This document shows, one piece after another, positions 27,796 to 38,242 of a DNA stretch of 64,000 nt. The stretch's first letter is position 1; every line of letters starts with the position of its first letter. The notes under the pieces are model-generated. The model had not been told where the DNA came from, ran no database searches, and was given only the letters and a program-made list of their open reading frames with translations. This DNA comes from an uncultured Microbulbifer sp. GTDB lineage: Bacteria; Pseudomonadota; Gammaproteobacteria; Pseudomonadales; Cellvibrionaceae. A program made the position numbers and the translations under genes. Location of the stretch: contig NZ_CANLDD010000014.1 in assembly GCF_947489355.1 (NCBI RefSeq), positions 28,790-92,789 on the forward strand, written 5' to 3'.

Positions 27796-28571
27796 GACTA
27801 GTGGCAGGGGAGTATATAAAGGATGTACGGCGGAGATTATTTTTTAGGATTTTGCACAGCTAATTAGCTGTTTGCTCTCCTTCCGCAAACGAAGCATTCT
27901 TATTTCTGTGTGTTCAGCGCAGTGTAGTCGCGAAAAGCCACATTTTCATGCTCTTGGAGTTCTTTCAACCGGCAACTTGGTATGCTGATATTTACTTCGA
28001 GTGCCTGGCTTGAGGATATTCATGCCTCATGGAAGAGTTCGGCTTGTATATTGATGATTAGATCGTATACAATTAAAGGTTTGGTTGTCCCAATAGGATT
28101 TTAGACCTTGTTATTTTCTTAGTAACACTAATCCAAATACTCTGAGTGGTTGTCCGGTCTTGGTAAAGGGTAGTAGTGAATCTGTTCGTATCATGAGCCC
28201 GCAAGTCATTGTAAGCCCCTGCGCCTTCTGTGATAAGTACGGCTATGAGGTGGAGGCTGGGCCTGGGCATGTTTATCAAACCCATTAAAGTTGCATCGCT
28301 TAAATCTTGCACTCCTTCTTGAGCAAAATTTTATGAAACATGCTGATAAAATCTGCATTTGTCAAGTGAATTAAAGTGATTTAATAGGGTGCGGGGAAGG
28401 ACTTCAATATCAGCACGGATCCTGCCTTAATCCAAATTCACCATGGCGGGGGGGTTGAAAAGTCCGGGAGCAGTGGCAGAATGCTGCGTTTTTGTGCAAG
28501 TGTTCGGCGTGTCAAGCAGTTACTCTCACGCGCGGCAAATTACAGTTTTTCAAAAACAGAGTAGGTCAACA
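27796..28571. other. Long AT-rich intergenic region before the polysaccharide locus
   Basis: About 775 bp with no convincing gene. A minus-strand frame at 28073-28312 (79 codons) has no recognisable domain, and I do not call it. The region presumably holds the promoter of the polysaccharide operon. I looked for the JUMPstart/ops signature and did not find it. Confidence 0.5.
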
Positions 28572-29723
28572 GTGATTCAAACTAATTATCCAGGCCGAGC
28601 ACCAGAGGATGACGAAATCGACCTGGTTGCGCTGGTACAGGGCTTGTGGGCTCAAAAATGGCTGATAGCGTCAGTAACCCTTGTGATTACTCTGGGATCT
28701 GCGCTTTATGTATTTTTGAGTAAGCCGGTTTACGAAGCACGTATTGCTGTATTGCCACCAGCGCTCAGGGATATTGCTGGTTTCAACGTAGCGCGAAGCG
28801 AGAAGAGTGGGCTCCTGCCTTTCACTGTCGATGAAGTATTCGCAGAGTTTACTGGCAACCTACAATCTGAAGAAAGCCGCCGTCAATTTTTCAGGGATGT
28901 TTATTTACCGTCTCTCGATAACGAGCAGCGTTTGAAATCTCAGGGCGTGCTTTACAAGGAATTTCAGGAAAATGTACTGAGGATCCTGGAGCCGACCAAG
29001 AGCCAATCAGCCTACATTATTGCTGTCGAGCATATTGACCCGGTACAGGCGGCAGAGTGGGTTAATCTTTATTTGGATCAGGTAACCCGTCAATCCTTGA
29101 TTGACGTAGTGAACAATACTCAGCGTGAAATGGAGGTGAGAAGTAGGCAGTTCCAGCAAGAACTCAAGATCATGAGGGAGTTTGCAAAGATTCGCAAAAA
29201 AGATCAACTTGTTAAACTCAGGGAGGCATTGACTGTGGCAGAAGCAGTGGGGCTGGTGGGCCCCCATATGACAGTGGGGCTCGCGAGCCCCACTGTGGTA
29301 GTGGAGCTGCCGAGTCCAGAGGGCAGTAGCAGTCGAATCGCACAGCAGGCTTCCGCTTTCAGAAAAAATGACTTGATGTATTTGCGTGGAACGAAAGCAT
29401 TGCTTGCTGAGATTGAAGCTTTAGAGAGCCGAACCTCAGAAGACCCGTTTATACCTTCGCTACGTAGTCTGGAAGAACAATACAGCTTTCTAAATAACAT
29501 ACATTTCCCCCCAAAAAATCTTGCCATTGCCCGCCCAGATGGCATTGTAGAAACGCCAGATGCACCCATTAAACCTCGAAAGGTATTGGTTCTGGCGCTA
29601 GGAGCATTTCTTGGTAGTTTGCTTGGCATTTTTATCGCATTGATTCGACTAATGTTCTGTAAGCATTCCGCTACAGCCCAGGCGATTCCAGCTTCAGTGA
29701 GCCAACCCATGGGAGCAAACTAA
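28572..29723 (+). CDS. wzz: Polysaccharide chain-length determinant (Wzz family)
   Basis: A 383-residue inner-membrane protein. GTG 28572 is preferred because the sequence from there (IQTNYPGRAPEDDEIDLVAL) is the usual Wzz start; the longer frame to 28443 is not family-like. Topology: transmembrane helix WLIASVTLVITLGSALYVFL, a periplasmic coiled region with KPVYEARIAVLPP, and a second helix VLVLALGAFLGSLLGIFIAL with the Pro-rich APIKPRK just before it. It sets the length of Wzy-made polymers. It is the first gene of the surface-polysaccharide locus and is separated from the rest by an IS630 insertion. Confidence 0.9.
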   Translation: MIQTNYPGRAPEDDEIDLVALVQGLWAQKWLIASVTLVITLGSALYVFLSKPVYEARIAVLPPALRDIAGFNVARSEKSGLLPFTVDEVFAEFTGNLQSEESRRQFFRDVYLPSLDNEQRLKSQGVLYKEFQENVLRILEPTKSQSAYIIAVEHIDPVQAAEWVNLYLDQVTRQSLIDVVNNTQREMEVRSRQFQQELKIMREFAKIRKKDQLVKLREALTVAEAVGLVGPHMTVGLASPTVVVELPSPEGSSSRIAQQASAFRKNDLMYLRGTKALLAEIEALESRTSEDPFIPSLRSLEEQYSFLNNIHFPPKNLAIARPDGIVETPDAPIKPRKVLVLALGAFLGSLLGIFIALIRLMFCKHSATAQAIPASVSQPMGAN

Positions 29724-29784
29724 AATCCTTGTTGCTATTCATATTCTTGAATTTTATTGAAATAGTATCCTTGACCAATTTGTG

Positions 29785-30803
29785 TTATTAACCCGGTGTC
29801 TATGTAGTTTTGTATAATGCCCGAATGGATATTATTGATACAAGAAAATTACCCGCTTCCGCCCAGAAAGAAAAATGTCGAACTGCTGTGAATCCTTGGA
29901 AGAAATCAGAGTCTATAGCGAAAATTACGCGGACGCTGGATATTTCCAGCCGAGCAGTACAAAACTGGATCAATGCCTATAAAGAAGGTAGCTTCAAGGC
30001 ATTGACCGCTATGGGGTGCGGCCGCCCCAAAGGCATAAGCCGTAGTTTAACGCCAGAGCAAGAAGTAAAACTTCAAAAACAGATCGCGGACAAACAGTCA
30101 GATCAGCTGAAGCTTGACTACGTGCTGTGGACACGCAAGGCGGTCAGGGAGTTGATAGAGAGTGAATACGTTATAAAAATGTCGATTCGTACCGTCGGTG
30201 ATTATCTGAAATGCTGGGGCTTTACACCGCAGAAACCCGCCAAGCGGACCTATGAGCAAAACTCTAAAGCCGTAAAAAAATGGCTGGAAGAAGACTATCC
30301 AGAGGTCGAACAGCGTGCGAAGCTGGAAGATGCAGAAATTTACTGGGGAGATGAAGCAGTAATTCGCAGAGATTGCCAGCATGAGCTTGGCTATGCACCA
30401 AAAGAAAAAACGCCGATTGTGAGATTGAACGCCAAACGTGCTTCACTCAATTTTCTCAAGCAATTGATCACGACGTCAGGCCGGAAGGTTTATCTCACTC
30501 TGGGCAACCTAAGGGTCATCATGCATGAGTCGTTAAAGCATGGCTGACAGAACACGAGGATGAAATAGAAATATTTTATTTACCAGAATATTCACCTGAA
30601 TTGGACCCGGATGAATATTTGAATTGCGACTTCAAAGGAGGCGCTTACAGCGGTGTGCCACCACGATCCAAGGAGAAGCTGAAAGGCAAGGTACTTTCCA
30701 CATAAGAATGTTACAAAAGATGCCCGCGTGTGTAGCATCCTGCTTCAAGCACCGCTCGATTAAATATGTAATCAAATGAACTGTTTTCCCACCGGGTTAA
30801 TAA
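29785..30803 (+). mobile_element. IS630-family element, full ends, inactive
   Basis: A 1019-bp element with a perfect 14-bp terminal inverted repeat (TTATTAACCCGGTG at 29785-29798 and its complement at 30790-30803). It contains one transposase pseudogene. It is inserted between the wzz and wzx genes. Confidence 0.8.
29825..30705 (+). pseudogene. IS630-family transposase, frameshifted with internal deletion
   Basis: Frame 1 (29825-30547) gives the N-terminal helix-turn-helix (ITRTLDISSRAVQNWINAYK) and the first DDE part (EIYWGDEAVIRRDCQHELGY). After KRASLN the text jumps directly to FLKQLITTSGRKVYL, so roughly 30 codons that relatives carry are missing. Near 30530 the frame shifts; the C-terminus continues in another frame as WLTEHEDEIEIFYLPEYSPE then LDPDEYLNCDFK. 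The transposase is not functional. Confidence 0.88.
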
Positions 30804-30852
30804 TGTTTCTAAATGTAGGGGTTATGAATGGAATCGTTCATAAAGATAAGAG

Positions 30853-32151
30853 TTGAGTAGGTTTTATTCAGTAAAAATTGTTTCTTTACTTTGGTTCGGG
30901 TCAGTTTTAGGTGCTGCTTGTGCATTCTTAACTCAAGTACTTCTGGCTAGGGGGCTTGGCCCTGCAGGGTTGGGATCCTTTGTGTCCGCGCTTGGGATTG
31001 TAACGATGCTGGCACCTTTGGCCAGCTTTGGTATGGGAGGTTTCTGGCTAAAAGTGTTTGGGCAGGAAGGTTGGCGGGCGATACGCTGGGTGCGCAGCTC
31101 ATTTAAGTACACGTTGGCGACCACATTTTTGGTGCTTACAGCTTCGCTAACCTGGGCCTTGCTTGGGCCGAATGACGCATCCACCCGAGATTTGCTAGTG
31201 GTACTTTCTACGTTTTTATTGGGGCAGGTTGCGATAGAGCTTGTCAGTGCTAAGCTGCAACTGGAAGAGCGTTATCTCGCCTTGACATTATGGCAATTCC
31301 TGCCGCATCTCCTGCGTCTGCTGCTGGTATCTATGTTGGTCTTGGTGATGGCTAATGTGATGACGCCATGGAGTGTTGCCTTTGCCTATGCGTTAATTTC
31401 ACTTGGTATATTTATTCTTGGAACGTTTTATATTCGGCGTTTGTACTGTGGCCAGTTGAATCTTAAAGGACATGGAGAGCTAAGCGCAAGTAACAACCAG
31501 CCAACCTTACCTACCAGCATACGGCAAGTAGCAGCCCAGTCTTGGCCGTTTGGCCTAGCCGGTGTTTTTTACTTAATTTATTTTCAAAGTGACATCATCC
31601 TACTCAAGTATATTGATGGGGATAAGTCGGCGGGAATTTACAATTCTGCTTTTGCGATTATGGCTGCTGTTTATTTGCTGCCTAGCGTTATTTATCAAAA
31701 GTTTCTACTGCCTAAAATACATCGCTGGGCACACTGTGACCGAGATAGATTTTATCAAGTCTATAGAGCCGGAAACTGGATGATGCTCAAATTAGGGCTT
31801 TTGTCAATGCTGGCCATCTGGCTCCTAGCATCTTGGGGAGTGCAGTTCTTTTTTGGTGACAGTTACATAGGGGCCGTATTACCTTTAAGTATCCTTTCAT
31901 TGGGAGTACCAATACGCTTTGTTGCAATAAATGTGGGATCTTCTTTAGTAACTCAGGAACATATGAGGAGAAAGGTATGGTTTATGGCTGTTACGGCATT
32001 TTTAAATGTCGCTCTCAATATTATTTTCATACCGAAATATGGAATGAGTGGCGCAGCTGTTGCTACCGTTATCAGTGATATTTTATTACTGTTTTTATAT
32101 TTATATTCTGCGAATTACCACGTTTTTACAAAAAGGGAAGTGGTGTGTTAG
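30853..32151 (+). CDS. wzx: Polysaccharide flippase (Wzx-like, MOP superfamily)
   Basis: A 432-residue integral membrane protein with about 12 hydrophobic segments, starting at TTG 30853. It opens with SRFYSVKIVSLLWFGSVLGA and continues LLARGLGPAGLGSFVSALGI, the usual first two helices of Wzx/RfbX flippases, and ends with paired helices around ALNIIFIPKYGMSGAAVATV. Such proteins flip lipid-linked oligosaccharide units to the periplasmic face. It overlaps the next gene by 7 bp, showing co-translation. Confidence 0.88.
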   Translation: MSRFYSVKIVSLLWFGSVLGAACAFLTQVLLARGLGPAGLGSFVSALGIVTMLAPLASFGMGGFWLKVFGQEGWRAIRWVRSSFKYTLATTFLVLTASLTWALLGPNDASTRDLLVVLSTFLLGQVAIELVSAKLQLEERYLALTLWQFLPHLLRLLLVSMLVLVMANVMTPWSVAFAYALISLGIFILGTFYIRRLYCGQLNLKGHGELSASNNQPTLPTSIRQVAAQSWPFGLAGVFYLIYFQSDIILLKYIDGDKSAGIYNSAFAIMAAVYLLPSVIYQKFLLPKIHRWAHCDRDRFYQVYRAGNWMMLKLGLLSMLAIWLLASWGVQFFFGDSYIGAVLPLSILSLGVPIRFVAINVGSSLVTQEHMRRKVWFMAVTAFLNVALNIIFIPKYGMSGAAVATVISDILLLFLYLYSANYHVFTKREVVC

Positions 32152-33539
32152 ACAATATAGGTGCAACATCAAATATAGAGAAAGTTATTTCAGGTGGTTA
32201 TTGTATAGGTTGCGGGGCTTGTGCGGTACAAGACGGAAGCATTAACATTCAGGAGAATGCTATCGGGCTACCACAGGCCAGATTGATGCATGACTCTAAA
32301 CATGGCAATGTTTGTCCTTTTGGGAGTGTGGTTTCAGAAGATGAAATTGCCAAGTCGCTTTATGAGGTTGGCGGCCATTATGATAAAAGAGTTGGGTTCT
32401 ATGTTAATAACTATGTGGGTTTTGTGGCGGAATCCCAATATAGGAAAAAAGCAAGCTCTGGTGGAGTGATTTCTTGGGTATTGGCTGAACTGTTTCAAAA
32501 AGGTGAAATAGATGGTGTTATCCATGTGGCGGAGGGGCGTGATTCTATTTTTGAATATCAAGTATCTGAGTCACTTGGTGAGATCATAAAAAGATCTAAA
32601 TCACGATACTATCCGGTACATTTTAATAGTGTGTTAAAGAAGGTGCTTGGTAACGGAAAAAAATATGTATTTGTGGGTGTGCCGTGCTTTGTTAAATCTA
32701 TCAGATTGTTGTCAGCTAACAATAAAGATGTAGCTGAGAGCATAAAGTATTGTATAGCAATATTTTGTGGACACTTGAAAACTAAGGCTTTTGCTGAAAT
32801 GATTGCTATGCAGCAGGGCATTTCACCTGATGCTATAGCTTCAGTTGATTTTAGAGTGAAAAATCTAAAAAAGCCAGCAAACAAATACAGTAGCCAAGTA
32901 TTCTTTAAGAATAATGTTGGAGAAATAGAGGCATTGCCGCCTGTTTCAACTCAGAAGCTATACGGACTTGATTGGGGATTGGGTTATTTCAAGCCGAAGG
33001 CTTGTGATTGGTGTGATGATATTGCTGGTGAGACAGCGGATTTATCCTGTGGAGATGCTTGGTTGCCTGAAACTGTAAAAGACCCGCTTGGTACTAATAT
33101 CGTAATCGTTAGGAATAGGATAATTGATAATATTCTTAAGGAGGGGGTCGACAGAGGCTCCCTAGTGTTGAGGGTAGTATCTGTTGATAAAGTTTATGAG
33201 TCACAAGCTGGAAACTATCGTCATCGTCGAGAAGGGTTGTCAGTACGACTCAAGGATGCGGAAACCCAAGGCGCTTGGACGCCCATGAAAAGAGTAAAGG
33301 TTGCCGAACATGAAGAAGTAGAAGCTAGGAGGAAAAAAATTTATAGACTAAGAGAGAAGATTTCTCGTCGTTCTCATTTTGCTTTTAAAAAATCGAAGAC
33401 GAAAAGTAATTTCATCTTGTTCATGGTTAGAATGTTGCCTTTCGAGCTATATTATTATTTTTTAAATAAAAGACTATTTAGGGGAGCTGTAAAGCTTCTT
33501 TATCAATATGCTCAGTATTTAATACGAAGGATTAAATAA
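32145..33539 (+). CDS. Coenzyme F420 hydrogenase/dehydrogenase beta-subunit-like protein (polysaccharide locus type)
   Basis: A 464-residue protein with the FrhB N- and C-terminal domains: VISGGYCIGCGACA at the N-terminus (ferredoxin-like cysteines), VFVGVPCFVKSIRLL in the middle, CIAIFCGHLKTKAF, and ACDWCDDIAGETADLSCGDA near the C-terminus, all normal Fe-S and flavin-binding landmarks. In exopolysaccharide loci such proteins regularly accompany pyruvyl transferases, as here, with an unclear redox role. GTG 32145 overlaps the flippase stop and follows AAGGGAAG. The last 70 residues are basic. Confidence 0.85.
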   Translation: MLDNIGATSNIEKVISGGYCIGCGACAVQDGSINIQENAIGLPQARLMHDSKHGNVCPFGSVVSEDEIAKSLYEVGGHYDKRVGFYVNNYVGFVAESQYRKKASSGGVISWVLAELFQKGEIDGVIHVAEGRDSIFEYQVSESLGEIIKRSKSRYYPVHFNSVLKKVLGNGKKYVFVGVPCFVKSIRLLSANNKDVAESIKYCIAIFCGHLKTKAFAEMIAMQQGISPDAIASVDFRVKNLKKPANKYSSQVFFKNNVGEIEALPPVSTQKLYGLDWGLGYFKPKACDWCDDIAGETADLSCGDAWLPETVKDPLGTNIVIVRNRIIDNILKEGVDRGSLVLRVVSVDKVYESQAGNYRHRREGLSVRLKDAETQGAWTPMKRVKVAEHEEVEARRKKIYRLREKISRRSHFAFKKSKTKSNFILFMVRMLPFELYYYFLNKRLFRGAVKLLYQYAQYLIRRIK

Positions 33540-34762
33540 TGCGGTTTTATCTTACAGGTCAGCGAACTTTTGGCAACCGTGGTTGTGAGGCCATTGTTCG
33601 CAGCACGGTGTTAATACTCAATCAAACGTTTGGTAAAATTGAAGTGCTAGTTCCGTCTGAAGATATTGTTCGTGATAAGCGGCAATGGCCTGAGTCTGGT
33701 CAGCAAGGTGTTCGGTTTGTTGATGCCTATTTGCCCGCTTACAACAGACTTTGGGTGCATTTGCAGCGCCTTCCCTTTGCTGCTTTGAAGCGGGCTGGCT
33801 GGCCATTCCCTTTCCCCAAAAAGCTGCGAGAGGAAGTGGGAAGTTGCGATGCTGTTTTGTCAGTCGGTGGTGATAACTATTCATTGGATTATCGTATGCC
33901 TTCACTGTTGATGGGGATGGATCGTCTCGCTATGGAGTTGGGTAAGCCGGTATTTATTTGGGGGGCATCAGTTGGTCCTTTTGAAGCTGAGCCGTATTTT
34001 TTACCTGCTATTCACGACCATCTGGCTAAAATTAAAATGATCGCCGCCAGGGAAAGCCTTACTTATAACTATCTTACGAAAACGCTAGGTTTAAATAATG
34101 TTATCCAGATGGCCGATCCTGCCTTTACATTAAAAAAGGAATCCGTCGATACCACTTCGTTTTGGCCGCAAGTAGGAAGTAAAGGCGTTGTTGGCCTTAA
34201 CATTAGCCCACTGATTGAACGGTTTAAAAAAGGCTCTCAAGATCTTAGGGCTGAGACTATAAAATTTATTCATGAAGTTGTGGCCAGAGGCTTTGGTGTG
34301 TTATTGGTGCCGCACGTTATTCCGCTGGATGGCGCTGAACAGAATAATGATTTCTTTTATATGGCCGATATGATGACTGAGTTAAAGATGTATGGTGACT
34401 CTGTAACTCTCATGCCAGAATACTTCAACGCTTCGCAGATCAAACAAGTTATCAGTCAGTTGCATTACTTTATTGGCGCACGAACACACGCCACGATTGC
34501 TGCATTGTCTAGTAGTGTTCCAACGCTGTCAATTGCTTACAGTGTCAAGGCTAAAGGTATCAACAAGGACTTGCTAGGAGACATGCCGGTAGTATTGTCG
34601 ACACCAGAGCTAACATCTGCCTCTCTGATGACAGGTTTTGATTACTTGGTAGAAAATGAAACGCAAATTAAGATCTGTCTTGAGAGGGAACTTCCGACAT
34701 GGCGCGAACAGGTGGGGTTGGCTGCAAGCGAGATAAAAGCAGGAATGGAAATCTATGAGTGA
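33539..34762 (+). CDS. Polysaccharide pyruvyl transferase family protein
   Basis: A 407-residue protein of the CsaB/WcaK family that adds a pyruvate ketal to sugars of surface polymers. Landmarks are the N-terminal TGQRTFGNRGCEAIVRSTV (Gly-Asn-Arg-Gly loop), CDAVLSVGGDNYSLDY, FIWGASVGPFEAE, and the C-terminal IGARTHATIAALSSSVPTLS (His near the active site). The ATG lies inside the stop of the previous gene (TAATG), and its own end overlaps the GT2 start by 8 bp. Confidence 0.88.
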   Translation: MRFYLTGQRTFGNRGCEAIVRSTVLILNQTFGKIEVLVPSEDIVRDKRQWPESGQQGVRFVDAYLPAYNRLWVHLQRLPFAALKRAGWPFPFPKKLREEVGSCDAVLSVGGDNYSLDYRMPSLLMGMDRLAMELGKPVFIWGASVGPFEAEPYFLPAIHDHLAKIKMIAARESLTYNYLTKTLGLNNVIQMADPAFTLKKESVDTTSFWPQVGSKGVVGLNISPLIERFKKGSQDLRAETIKFIHEVVARGFGVLLVPHVIPLDGAEQNNDFFYMADMMTELKMYGDSVTLMPEYFNASQIKQVISQLHYFIGARTHATIAALSSSVPTLSIAYSVKAKGINKDLLGDMPVVLSTPELTSASLMTGFDYLVENETQIKICLERELPTWREQVGLAASEIKAGMEIYE

Positions 34763-35708
34763 GCAAGCACGCAACAATAAAAGATTTTCTGTTGTTATTC
34801 CGCTTTACAATAAAGAAAAGCATATAGTATCCACTCTTCATAGTGTTTTGAAGCAATCTCTAAGTGAATTTGAAGTTGTCGTTATAAATGATGGCTCTAC
34901 TGATTCCAGTCTTCAGAAGGCTAAATCGGTATTGGATCAAAGAATAAAAATTATTAATCAAAAAAACCAAGGTGTGTCTGCTGCGCGTAATAAGGGAATT
35001 GAAGAGGCCTTAGGAGACTATATCGCCTTCCTAGATGCTGACGATCATTGGTATCCATGGCATTTAGAAGAATTGAATTATTTGATTGATACTTACCCTG
35101 GAAATGGAGTTTACAGCGTTTCCCACGAGATTTTACGGGATGGAATAAAATACTGTCCATCGCAAATCTATTCCTCTAGTTTTACCGGGGTGGTGGAGGA
35201 TTTTTTTGATGCGTTTTCTAAAAGTTTAGCACTTGTCAATAGTACTACAGCTTGTTTGCCACGTAATCTATTGATCAATATGGGGGGGTTTCCAGAAGGA
35301 ATCAAGAAAGGCGAAGATGTTTATGTCTGGCTTAAAGCCATAATTAAAAAACGTTTAGTCTATAGTGCTAGGGTTTGTGCATATTATAATAAAGATGCAC
35401 AATGTAGAAGTAATTGTAATAGCCGTGATGGTGAGATTCCCTATTATCTCATATGGTTGGATGAACTTATTTCATCAGGTACTCTTGATAGAGTTCATGT
35501 GAGGAGCGCGTATAAGTTCCTACAGATAGGAGTGTTTTTTAATGCAGCGGGATTCCGTTTGGATAAAAATAAGCTTGCATATGAGAATATAACACAGTTG
35601 ATGATTTGTAAATCTTTAAAATTAAAGGCTATGTTGGCTGCTCTTCAGCTGGTACCTAGGCAATTGCTTAAGGTGGCACAACGATATAGGTATGCTCGAA
35701 TTTATTGA
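34755..35708 (+). CDS. Glycosyltransferase family 2 (GT-A fold)
   Basis: A 317-residue inverting glycosyltransferase. Signature order: FSVVIPLYNKEKHIVSTLHS, VVINDGSTDSS (nucleotide-binding Asp), GVSAARNKGIEEALGDYIAF and the metal-binding LDADDHWYP. The C-terminal part carries KKGEDVYVWLKAI, where the ED pair is the likely base. It adds one sugar of the repeat unit from a nucleotide-sugar donor on the cytoplasmic side of the membrane. It is part of the overlapping wzx-frhB-pyruvyl transferase-GT2 gene string. Confidence 0.92.
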   Translation: MSEQARNNKRFSVVIPLYNKEKHIVSTLHSVLKQSLSEFEVVVINDGSTDSSLQKAKSVLDQRIKIINQKNQGVSAARNKGIEEALGDYIAFLDADDHWYPWHLEELNYLIDTYPGNGVYSVSHEILRDGIKYCPSQIYSSSFTGVVEDFFDAFSKSLALVNSTTACLPRNLLINMGGFPEGIKKGEDVYVWLKAIIKKRLVYSARVCAYYNKDAQCRSNCNSRDGEIPYYLIWLDELISSGTLDRVHVRSAYKFLQIGVFFNAAGFRLDKNKLAYENITQLMICKSLKLKAMLAALQLVPRQLLKVAQRYRYARIY

Positions 35709-35800
35709 AGAGGGTCACCCCTAAGAAAGTGATTATCCAGTGAGTATAGACGTGAATGCCCCAGGTTACGGGATGCCGAAATTTAGTTTTTAGGTATTTT

Positions 35801-36805
35801 ATGTATTCTTTAAGAAACATAATTTTAGTGTATGCATTGTGTGTTTTTTTTCTTGCGCTTTCTGTTGTGGTGGGGGGAAGAGATGTGTCTGTGGGGGCTG
35901 ATACAGAGAACTATACATATTTCTTCAATAATATTAAGTCGACATTATACTCAACTCGGTTTGAATTATTGTTTAAGTATTTAGCGTACGGGGTTGGGCT
36001 GCTTACAAATAATGCTAAAATATTTTTTGTAGTTATTTTTTTACTATTTAATTTCACTTATTTTTATTTTTACTTATGCATATCTGATGAGCGGCAGAGG
36101 ATTGTGGGTTTATTTATATTGACCGGATTGATGCTCTCTTCGAGTTGGTATGTTGCAGCTACAATAAATGGTTTGAGGCAAGGATTGTCTTTGCCTGTTT
36201 TGTATCTTTCTCTGTTTTTCTTTTCGAAAAGAAAATTCTTAACTTCAGTCCTGTTTTTTATAACATCGCTTGGGTTCCATAAAACGAGTGTATTGGTTTC
36301 ACCATTTTTTTTCTTAATTTTTATACCCTCATGGTTGGTTTTGTTTTCTTTTATTGTGTGTTCTCTTTTTTATTTGTTCGGCATAACTGAAATATTGGTT
36401 AGTATGGTATCTGACCTCCTATCAATAAGCCTTTATGAGGATATAACTAATTATGCATCTGGATCAAGCAACTGGTTTGGACTTCAATATAAATTTTATT
36501 TGTATACGGTTTTTTGGGGGGTGGGGTTTTACATCCTGAGAAAATATGTTAAGGAGCCATGTTTTAAAACTTATATGACCTTATGGAAGTTCTACTGCAT
36601 TTTAATGATGCCATATTTTTTCTTTGGATTTGCTGCTTATTCAAATAGATATGCATTTATTGGGTGGTTGTTTTTACCAATAATTCAAGCGTTTTTTATT
36701 GCTTCAAGCAAGATAGGTAAAAAAATTAAACTTATGCTTGGGTTGGTATTTTTGGTTTTTGGACTTTTTTCTTATTCTCATTTTATTCTTGGTGTTTGGT
36801 ATTAA
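35801..36805 (+). CDS. EpsG/Wzy-like polysaccharide polymerase
   Basis: A 334-residue, very hydrophobic protein with about ten membrane segments. ATG 35801 (AGG upstream) begins MYSLRNIILVYAL directly at the first helix, better than the 35756 frame. The early motif GGRDVSVGADTENYTYFFNN, followed by LLTNNAKIFFVVIFLLF and NGLRQGLSLPVLYLSLFFF (the xxRQxxA/S loop), is typical of EpsG/Wzy polymerases that join repeat units in the periplasm. It is the most AT-rich gene of the locus, suggesting acquisition by transfer. Confidence 0.78.
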   Translation: MYSLRNIILVYALCVFFLALSVVVGGRDVSVGADTENYTYFFNNIKSTLYSTRFELLFKYLAYGVGLLTNNAKIFFVVIFLLFNFTYFYFYLCISDERQRIVGLFILTGLMLSSSWYVAATINGLRQGLSLPVLYLSLFFFSKRKFLTSVLFFITSLGFHKTSVLVSPFFFLIFIPSWLVLFSFIVCSLFYLFGITEILVSMVSDLLSISLYEDITNYASGSSNWFGLQYKFYLYTVFWGVGFYILRKYVKEPCFKTYMTLWKFYCILMMPYFFFGFAAYSNRYAFIGWLFLPIIQAFFIASSKIGKKIKLMLGLVFLVFGLFSYSHFILGVWY

Positions 36806-37136
36806 ACAATTTCTAGCCCAAAAGGGAAGCCCCGGATTTTACCGGGGAGGCACACACAGTATGACGAATCCGGAAGTTTTATAGCCACTTTAATGTGTGA
36901 GCCGCCAAGCAACACGCAAAGGGGTCATCATGAGACAAGTGGGCGGTTTACTAATTAGTGCACAAGTATCCAGGCGCGGGTACAATTTCCCAGAATTTTC
37001 CAAAGGTTCAGGTCTATCTTATATCACAGCTTAGCCAAAATCATGTCTGGATACTTTTGACATGGTTAATAAGTCACACGAAATGGGAGTGCACTAATTG
37101 GTGTATAAGTAGCCAAATCTTGTTAGAATACGCTGC
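36806..37136. other. Non-coding stretch with duplicated IS-end-like sequences
   Basis: No gene is seen. CTAATTAGTGCACAAGTATCC (36950s) and CTAATTGGTGTATAAGTAGCC (37090s) are near-identical direct repeats about 145 bp apart. The second lies directly before the IS630-type transposase relic, so both look like left ends of that element. A short CCCCGG/CCGGGG hairpin follows the wzy-like gene at 36830-36847. Confidence 0.5.
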
Positions 37137-38112
37137 ATGAGCGAACTGGATGGTAGAAAACTTGACCATGCAGCTCTTGAAGAGGTTTAGTACAACGCGT
37201 TGAGGCCAGTGAGGGTCCGGAAGTGGTTTTTTCTGCGCTGGATTTATCAAGGTCGTGAATCTATGATTGGTTAACGAAATATCCTGAAGGCGGTATTGAT
37301 GCCCTAAAATCCAAGCCGCTATAAGGGTTACCCTCGAAAATTAACGGGGCCCCAGACCGATAAGATTTATAAGACTTACCACTAAGAATCCCACTCAGCC
37401 GTGCTTTGAATTCACGCTGTGGGCTCGCGCAATGATCAGAGGTGTGATCCGTAATGAGTTTGGGGTCAAACTAAGCGATGTATCAGTTGGTCGTTTGTTG
37501 CGCAAAATGTGGCTGTCGCTACAAAAATCATTTTGCTGTGCTTGCCAAAGAGACAATGAAAAGATTGAAGCTTGTCTGGAAATAGGGTATCCGGAGATCA
37601 GGAAATTAGCCAAAAATGAAGGGGCAACCATCTATTTTTGTGATGAAATCAGTGTTCGTTCCGATTATCACAGTGGTGCCACTTGGGCACCAGTAGGAAA
37701 AGCACTGATAATTGAGTCGACTGGTGCGAGATTTGAACTAAATCTTGTATTGGCAATGAGCTCCAAGGGACAAATTCGGTTTATGACGATTGAAAAGAAA
37801 ATGAATGCCGAAAAGTTCATAGAGTTTCTTGAGCGGCTGTTTTACAGCGCAGATACGCCGATCTTTCTCATTCTTGATGGGTATACTGTTCATAAATCTA
37901 GACTTGTCAATGAATTTTCTCAGGAAACTAGAGGGCTGCTGCGTTTTTTTATTCTGCCGCCGCACTCACCGAATCTAAATTCGGATGAGTGAGTATGGAA
38001 TTGGTTGAAGCGTTACAGGCTTGGGGGAATAATGGTAGCTGACCCTGATCAGTTTAAATGGATGATCAAAAGGTTTATGTGTCAATTACAAAAGATGCCA
38101 AAAATTATTTAA
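37137..38112 (+). pseudogene. IS630-family transposase, heavily decayed
   Basis: It starts MSELDGRKLDHAALEEV and then hits a stop. Several stops and shifts follow before an intact stretch at 37432-37992 with the DDE core (KNEGATIYFCDEISVRSDYH, then IFLILDGYTVHKSRLVNEF and FILPPHSPNLNSDE), another stop, and a tail WNWLKRYR. It belongs to a different IS630 subgroup from the element at 29785 (DGRKLDH start). It is not functional. Confidence 0.85.
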
Positions 38113-38242
38113 GGATTTTTTCGAGATGAAAATTTGAGATATATTAACATTTAATTTATTTGCGTCTGATTACTCATGATCTTATTAGTAAGTACCATAT
38201 AGTTTTATTCCAAAGTGTCGTAGAAAGATACTTTTTGGGCAG

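Noticed and set aside
28073..28312. A 79-codon minus-strand frame upstream of wzz
   Set aside because: No recognisable domain, no ribosome site, and low-complexity codon use; probably chance.
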